Made by a program: the position numbers and the translations under genes
The notes under the pieces: model-generated
Told to the model about the DNA's origin: nothing
Database searches by the model: none
What the model saw: only the letters and a program-made list of their open reading frames with translations
Shown here: positions 59,858 through 64,000 of the stretch, in pieces
Layout: the number at the start of each line of letters is the position of its first letter
Position numbering within the stretch: the first letter of the stretch is position 1
Source of the DNA: Bacillota bacterium
Lineage (GTDB): Bacteria; Bacillota; Clostridia; Acetivibrionales; DTU013
Assembly (NCBI GenBank): GCA_023435745.1
Contig: JAEZMD010000018.1
Coordinates: 248,001-312,000 of the forward strand
Length of the DNA stretch: 64,000 nucleotides
Direction: 5' to 3'

Positions 59858-60619
59858 ATGATCAATCCAATGAACCTGAGCGGAAAAAGTATTGTAGTAA
59901 CCGGCGCTTCCTCTGGTATTGGAAAGGGCATTGCCATTATTCTAAGTAAATTAGGTGCGGATGTGATCATGGTTGCCAGGAACAGTGATCGGCTGAGGGA
60001 GACATACGACGAACTGGAACCCGGACGCCATTGCTATTATGGGACGGACCTGAACGATCTGGGTGCGATCGAGGGACTGATAGACAATATATGCCGTGAC
60101 GGCCTGAAGCTGAATGGATTGGTGCATTCAGCCGGAATTTCCCTTACAATGCCCCTGCAGTACTTAAAATCGAGTGACTTAAGCAGTATCATGTCAGTCA
60201 ACTTTTTATCATTTGTAGAACTTGTTAAGCAATTTTCCAGGAGGAAGAATAATGACAATGGAGGCAGTGTGGTAGCCATATCTTCCATATCAAGCAGGGT
60301 TGGGGCCAGGGGTCTGACAGCTTACAGCGCAAGCAAGGGGGCGTTGGAAAGCGCTATAAGATCGATGGCTCTTGATCTTTCGGCAAAGAAAATTAGAATC
60401 AATTCTGTTGCTCCCGGAATGATACAAACTCAGATGTATGAAGGATTGAGGGAGATTGTTAATAATAAGGATTTTGAAGCTGAGTTGAAAAAAAGGCAGG
60501 TTTTAGGGCTTGGAAAACCTGAAGACGTTGCTTATGCCGCAGCCTTTTTATTAAGCGATGCTTCCAGATTCATCACAGGGACGTCTATGATTGTGGACGG
60601 TGGATATCTGGCGCATTAG
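59858..60619 (+). CDS. Short-chain dehydrogenase/reductase (FabG-like)
   Basis: 253-residue SDR. Cofactor motif TGASSGIG at residues 15-22, NAG-equivalent HSAGIS, catalytic Ser142-143 region, Tyr156 and Lys160 (YSASK), and the C-terminal ITGTSMIVDGGY. Likely reduces the 3-oxoacyl group made by the KAS III on the ACP. Seven bases separate it from the KAS III stop. Only the broad reaction class is certain. Confidence 0.87.
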   Translation: MINPMNLSGKSIVVTGASSGIGKGIAIILSKLGADVIMVARNSDRLRETYDELEPGRHCYYGTDLNDLGAIEGLIDNICRDGLKLNGLVHSAGISLTMPLQYLKSSDLSSIMSVNFLSFVELVKQFSRRKNNDNGGSVVAISSISSRVGARGLTAYSASKGALESAIRSMALDLSAKKIRINSVAPGMIQTQMYEGLREIVNNKDFEAELKKRQVLGLGKPEDVAYAAAFLLSDASRFITGTSMIVDGGYLAH

Positions 60620-60640
60620 AAATCAAAACCGGCTGATTTT
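60620..60640. terminator. Short hairpin between convergent SDR and CofE-like genes
   Basis: AAATCA and TGATTTT arms around AAACCGGC. Weak; both strands have short T runs after it. Confidence 0.35.
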
Positions 60641-60651
60641 AGTACCGTATA

Positions 60652-61842
60652 TCATTTTGTGTAGTTGTCAAAATACCCTTGGATATATACGATTGGGGTG
60701 CCTTTGTCGCCGCTTCCGGATGTGAGGTCGCAAAGGGAACCAATCAGGTCAGTCAGCCTTCTTGGCGTAGTACCCTGGGACTCCATGGTTCCGACCAGAT
60801 CAGTGCCCTTGTTCTTGATATACTCTGAAATCGCCTTCTTTTGGGCTTCTCCTGTCAAGCCGGCAAAGTTGTTGTCTGCGAGATATTTTAATTTGACTTC
60901 GTTGGGAGTTCCCTCAAGGCCTGATGTATAGCCGGGTGAAACTACCGGATCAGCCAGCTCCCATATCTGTCCGACAGGATCCTTGAAGGCGCCGTCGCCG
61001 TAGACCATGACTTCGATCTTTTTCCCTGTGGATTGGAAAAGGGTAGATTGTAACTGATTCGCAAGCTGAGTGCAGTCGCGCGGGAAGAGCTTGACGGATT
61101 CCTCTGTCGCCTTGTTGGAGCCGAGAAGGCCATAGGTCTCATTGAATCCGCTTCCGTTAATACCTGAGGTCAGAATATCATCCAGGCCAAATACCTTCTG
61201 AGCCCCCTCGGAAAGTAATATTTTCTTTGTTCTCTTTCTTGTATGGATGTCGCAGGTCAGTACGCTTTTTGTGTAGCTGAGGATGCTTCTGGGATTGTTG
61301 GAGAAAAGCATCTCGCATTCAACGCCGTATTCTTCAACCAGCGATTTGTAGTAATCGATATAATCAATGCCGGTGAAGGTATGCCTGACAGCGCCGAAGT
61401 AATCGCGGAACTGCTTGAGGGTCAGCACATCCGTCCATGGATTGACACCCATATCGTCCAGCAGATCAATACCAATAAGCTGATTGCCTACCTCGTCGGC
61501 GGGATAGCTCAGCATGAGGACAATTTTTTTAGCGCCCTTGGCGATACCGCGCAGGCAGACCGCAAAACGATTGCGGCTCAGGATTGGAAAAATGACGCCA
61601 ATTGTGTCGTTTCCGTATTTTGCACTGACATCTTCTGCAATATCATCAATATGGGCATAATTGCCCTGGGCGCGAGCGACAACGGATTCGGTGATCGCGA
61701 CGATATCCCGGTCACAAATGGAAAAGCCTTCGATTTCAGATGCTTTGAGCACAGTATCTGCAGCTATCTTCGCGATATCGTCGCCTTTATTTATAATGGG
61801 AGACCGAAGGCCTCTTACAACTGTCCCGACAATTCTCTCCAT
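60652..61842 (-). CDS. CofE-like coenzyme F420-0:L-glutamate ligase family protein
   Basis: 396 residues. The N-terminal region GTVVRGLRSPIINKGDDIAKI, followed by CDRDIVAITESVVARAQGNY, is that of the F420 ligase (CofE) family. Other F420 genes are not seen, and clostridia with such genes mostly lack F420, so an amide-ligase role on another substrate is likely. AAGGAG precedes the ATG. Confidence 0.75.
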   Translation of the reverse strand: MERIVGTVVRGLRSPIINKGDDIAKIAADTVLKASEIEGFSICDRDIVAITESVVARAQGNYAHIDDIAEDVSAKYGNDTIGVIFPILSRNRFAVCLRGIAKGAKKIVLMLSYPADEVGNQLIGIDLLDDMGVNPWTDVLTLKQFRDYFGAVRHTFTGIDYIDYYKSLVEEYGVECEMLFSNNPRSILSYTKSVLTCDIHTRKRTKKILLSEGAQKVFGLDDILTSGINGSGFNETYGLLGSNKATEESVKLFPRDCTQLANQLQSTLFQSTGKKIEVMVYGDGAFKDPVGQIWELADPVVSPGYTSGLEGTPNEVKLKYLADNNFAGLTGEAQKKAISEYIKNKGTDLVGTMESQGTTPRRLTDLIGSLCDLTSGSGDKGTPIVYIQGYFDNYTK

Positions 61843-61946
61843 ACGCCACTCCTTATATCATCTTACTTTTCACCACTTGTATTATAACTACAATAGTAGT
61901 ATAAGTAAATATCTCTCATCCAAAGAAATACAGAATCATTTCCGTA

Positions 61947-64000
61947 TCAATTGTGAGATGATCCCACGAGGTTTTCCCAATCCCGGTCGAACCACCCGGA
62001 CCAGACGTCGGTACCGGGATGTTGAGTCAAAACCATGACATCGGGACAAAAGGCTGGGTATGATGCCGTTTCTGTAATTTGGGCGTTGCGCATTCTGAAG
62101 GGAAAGAACCTGAACCATTGTACCACTTCAGACTGTGAACCGAGAAAATCACGGGGAATGTCAAAGCAGGCAACGATTCGTTCAGGTGCAAGCGGATTAG
62201 GCCTTGTGACACATAACCCGCTTCTGTCGTAAATGACGCCGTTTACTGAGATTTTTTCTTTGGAGTAATATGGCCTGAAGACTTCGGTAATCCTTGCTGT
62301 TATTGCGTTTTCAGAGGAATTTCCGATAAGGATCAGGTTATTAGCATCAATTTCAGCCTCTGTCAGTTCTGTATCAGCCTTGACACAAAAGGAGCCTGTC
62401 TTCACACCGATAGGGACAGACGTTGTCCAGGACCAGTCTGCAAGCTGTCTTGCGCCTGCTTCCAGAGCATCTTTTCGCTGTGAGTCCATTGTACCGTATA
62501 CGATGATAAGCGGCTTCATGAATAGTCCTGCAACCCCGTCTCCATCATGTGAAGCAAGTCCGGTGCGACGGGTGCTTCCGTTAATCTTCCAGATACCTTC
62601 TGAAATGAGATGAAAGCTGATATTTCCCGAGGAGGGATCAATTTCATGAGGCTGGTTGTCTATGGTAATCTTTGCAGGCTTCGAAAGATCGATGCCTGCA
62701 AGTGCAAGGTCTATATCAAAGGCCCGGACCCGGTCCGTTGTAATCGTGAGTTCTGAATTACCCATGCGCTGCGCTTCTATCGTGCCCGGTTCGGGAAGGG
62801 CGCGCGGGAAACTACCTGAAACATTAAGCTCCGCTTTTTTTAAAGGATAATCCAAATTGCCCGAGGTATCAAGTTCTGTAACGCTTATCCAGTATTTCTG
62901 TCCGTACCGCACGGTTGGTATCCGGGCCTTGATATGCTCCGGCGAGGGATTGCGGACGAAGGATCTGAAAAATTCAAACAGCTTGCGGGGATCGGTGGTT
63001 CGGGACCATTCTGTCCATGCTGAATGACTGCCGCCCCGTATCTCGGTATAGGTAACAGGACTGCCTGCTTTTTCAAGCTTTGCGGCCGCTGATTTTTCCA
63101 TGTATATCGGAACGGTGGTGTCGTTATCTCCATGAACAATAAAGGTTCCGAGGTTACCGAGGTTGTCAAGCAGTTCATCTCCTGTCCATCCGCAGAACGG
63201 GGCAATGGCAGCGAAACGTTCGGGATAAAGCTGCCCTACTTTCCATGTTCCAAGGCCTCCCATCGAGGTCCCTGTAAGGTATACTTTGTCAGGATCAATT
63301 GGGTAGGCGGCCATTACCATGTCCATTACATCAAGAACGTCCTGTTCCGCGAGTGATTCATAATAGACATCGCCCCTACCGTATGCAGAAACAACTAACA
63401 GATCCTCCGGAGCAAGCTTTGCCAGATGAAGGGCTCCGTCATAATCATTTCCGCTGTATCCGTGCAGACATACAACCAGTCCATACTGCTTTTCCGGGTC
63501 ATAGCTTTGTGGAATATAGAGGCTATAGGGCTGAAGGCTATTATCGATCTGTGAACGGTAAGCCCATTGCCTGTATCCTGTAAGTGTACGGTATCCATCT
63601 TCGCCTGAATTTGCAGCATCCAGAATATCCCTAATAAATTTTACCGCATCTACTTTTAGTTCGTCTGAGATGAGTGACGAATGCAGCTTTCCTTCGAGGC
63701 GGTCTGCAAGAAAGGTCAGGCTTTCCGCTATATCGGGAGTATCTCGCAAACCTGAAGCAGATGGATATGGAGATCCAGATCCAGTCGCAAGTGCATATGA
63801 AGATGCAAATTCGCGGGCTTCCAGTGCTACGGATGCAAAAATAGCTTCCGGATCCCCGACCAGGCACCTGGCATTAACGATATCCATCGCTTCAATCGTT
63901 TCATCGGATGAGGGAGAGGAAGCTGTTATTGTAAAGATTCCGGCCGCTCCTGCGGGAAGCGTGAATTCGGTTCTTTCATCCGTTCGGCCTGTGGCTTCGG
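61947..64000 (-). CDS. Large secreted-type alpha/beta hydrolase, start missing (window edge)
   Basis: At least 684 residues, open to the right window edge, so the N-terminus and any signal peptide are not seen. The centre is a prolyl-oligopeptidase/esterase-like hydrolase: GLVVCLHGYSGND, nucleophile Ser in GTSMGG, Asp in HGDNDTTVP and His in GGSHSAWTEW. The C-terminal 300 residues hold beta-rich accessory parts. Similar proteins act on polysaccharide esters or peptides at the cell surface. An ATG at 63887 exists, but the reading frame continues upstream with protein-like sequence, so it is probably internal. Confidence 0.78.
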   Translation of the reverse strand, partial: EATGRTDERTEFTLPAGAAGIFTITASSPSSDETIEAMDIVNARCLVGDPEAIFASVALEAREFASSYALATGSGSPYPSASGLRDTPDIAESLTFLADRLEGKLHSSLISDELKVDAVKFIRDILDAANSGEDGYRTLTGYRQWAYRSQIDNSLQPYSLYIPQSYDPEKQYGLVVCLHGYSGNDYDGALHLAKLAPEDLLVVSAYGRGDVYYESLAEQDVLDVMDMVMAAYPIDPDKVYLTGTSMGGLGTWKVGQLYPERFAAIAPFCGWTGDELLDNLGNLGTFIVHGDNDTTVPIYMEKSAAAKLEKAGSPVTYTEIRGGSHSAWTEWSRTTDPRKLFEFFRSFVRNPSPEHIKARIPTVRYGQKYWISVTELDTSGNLDYPLKKAELNVSGSFPRALPEPGTIEAQRMGNSELTITTDRVRAFDIDLALAGIDLSKPAKITIDNQPHEIDPSSGNISFHLISEGIWKINGSTRRTGLASHDGDGVAGLFMKPLIIVYGTMDSQRKDALEAGARQLADWSWTTSVPIGVKTGSFCVKADTELTEAEIDANNLILIGNSSENAITARITEVFRPYYSKEKISVNGVIYDRSGLCVTRPNPLAPERIVACFDIPRDFLGSQSEVVQWFRFFPFRMRNAQITETASYPAFCPDVMVLTQHPGTDVWSGWFDRDWENLVGSSHN

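Overview
The window looks like chromosome of an anaerobic, endospore-forming member of the Clostridia (Firmicutes). The evidence is the AGGAGG-type ribosome binding sites before nearly every gene, a YhcN/YlaJ-type sporulation lipoprotein, a membrane pyrophosphatase, a rubredoxin-like NADH oxidoreductase, a T-box leader, a NiCo riboswitch, a PyrR-type attenuator and a VanR/VanS pair close to the enterococcal proteins. I cannot name the species. I see no rRNA, tRNA, CRISPR array, prophage or insertion sequence.

Layout. 1-7.8 kb: the start of nagB, then a branched-chain amino acid uptake operon (livJHMGF) ending in a CBS-CBS-ACT protein, followed by the branched-chain amino acid exporter azlCD and a ProX/YbaK tRNA editing protein. 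7.9-12.7 kb: a minus-strand operon of a MutS2-like ATPase without a Smr domain and a three-gene ABC exporter. 13-20 kb: rubredoxin-like/FAD oxidoreductase, a PyrR-attenuated uracil permease, H+-pyrophosphatase and an AI-2E family protein. 20-23 kb: orphan VanRS plus a D,D-carboxypeptidase, with matching 11-bp-period repeats before vanR and the carboxypeptidase gene. 23-30 kb: zwf, a diguanylate cyclase, a CorC/HlyC protein, a permuted papain-like protein and a B12-binding radical SAM enzyme. 30-36 kb: a T-box leader before a TIM-barrel/acyl-CoA synthetase fusion, then a Ca2+-type P-ATPase. 36-41 kb: acyltransferase locus. 41-47 kb: NiCo riboswitch and CDF exporter, speA, sporulation lipoprotein, mntP. 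47-57 kb: a FIST-like pair, a YyaL thioredoxin-domain protein, a UvrA2-type ABC protein, a double-headed MerR regulator and a second ABC exporter. 57-60.6 kb: a second YbaK, then a kinase divergent from an ACP/KAS III/SDR operon. 60.6-64 kb: a CofE-like ligase and a large alpha/beta hydrolase cut by the window end.

How the parts connect. The most novel-looking content is a lipid- or polyketide-like pathway split over two loci about 17 kb apart. Locus 1 (36.1-41.1 kb) has two paralogous condensation-superfamily acyltransferases, a stand-alone copy of the N-terminal domain of one of them, a hotdog thioesterase and an aminoglycoside-phosphotransferase-like kinase. Locus 2 (57.6-60.6 kb) has a paralogous kinase, an acyl carrier protein, a KAS III and a ketoreductase-type SDR. 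A second coherent system is the MerR regulon: one unusual MerR protein with two DNA-binding domains lies between two promoters that share a sequence block at identical distance from the -10 box, one driving the UvrA2-type gene (and merR), the other an ABC exporter. Other regulatory RNAs (T-box, NiCo, PyrR) are well supported, and the T-box is unusual in preceding an acyl-CoA synthetase fusion.
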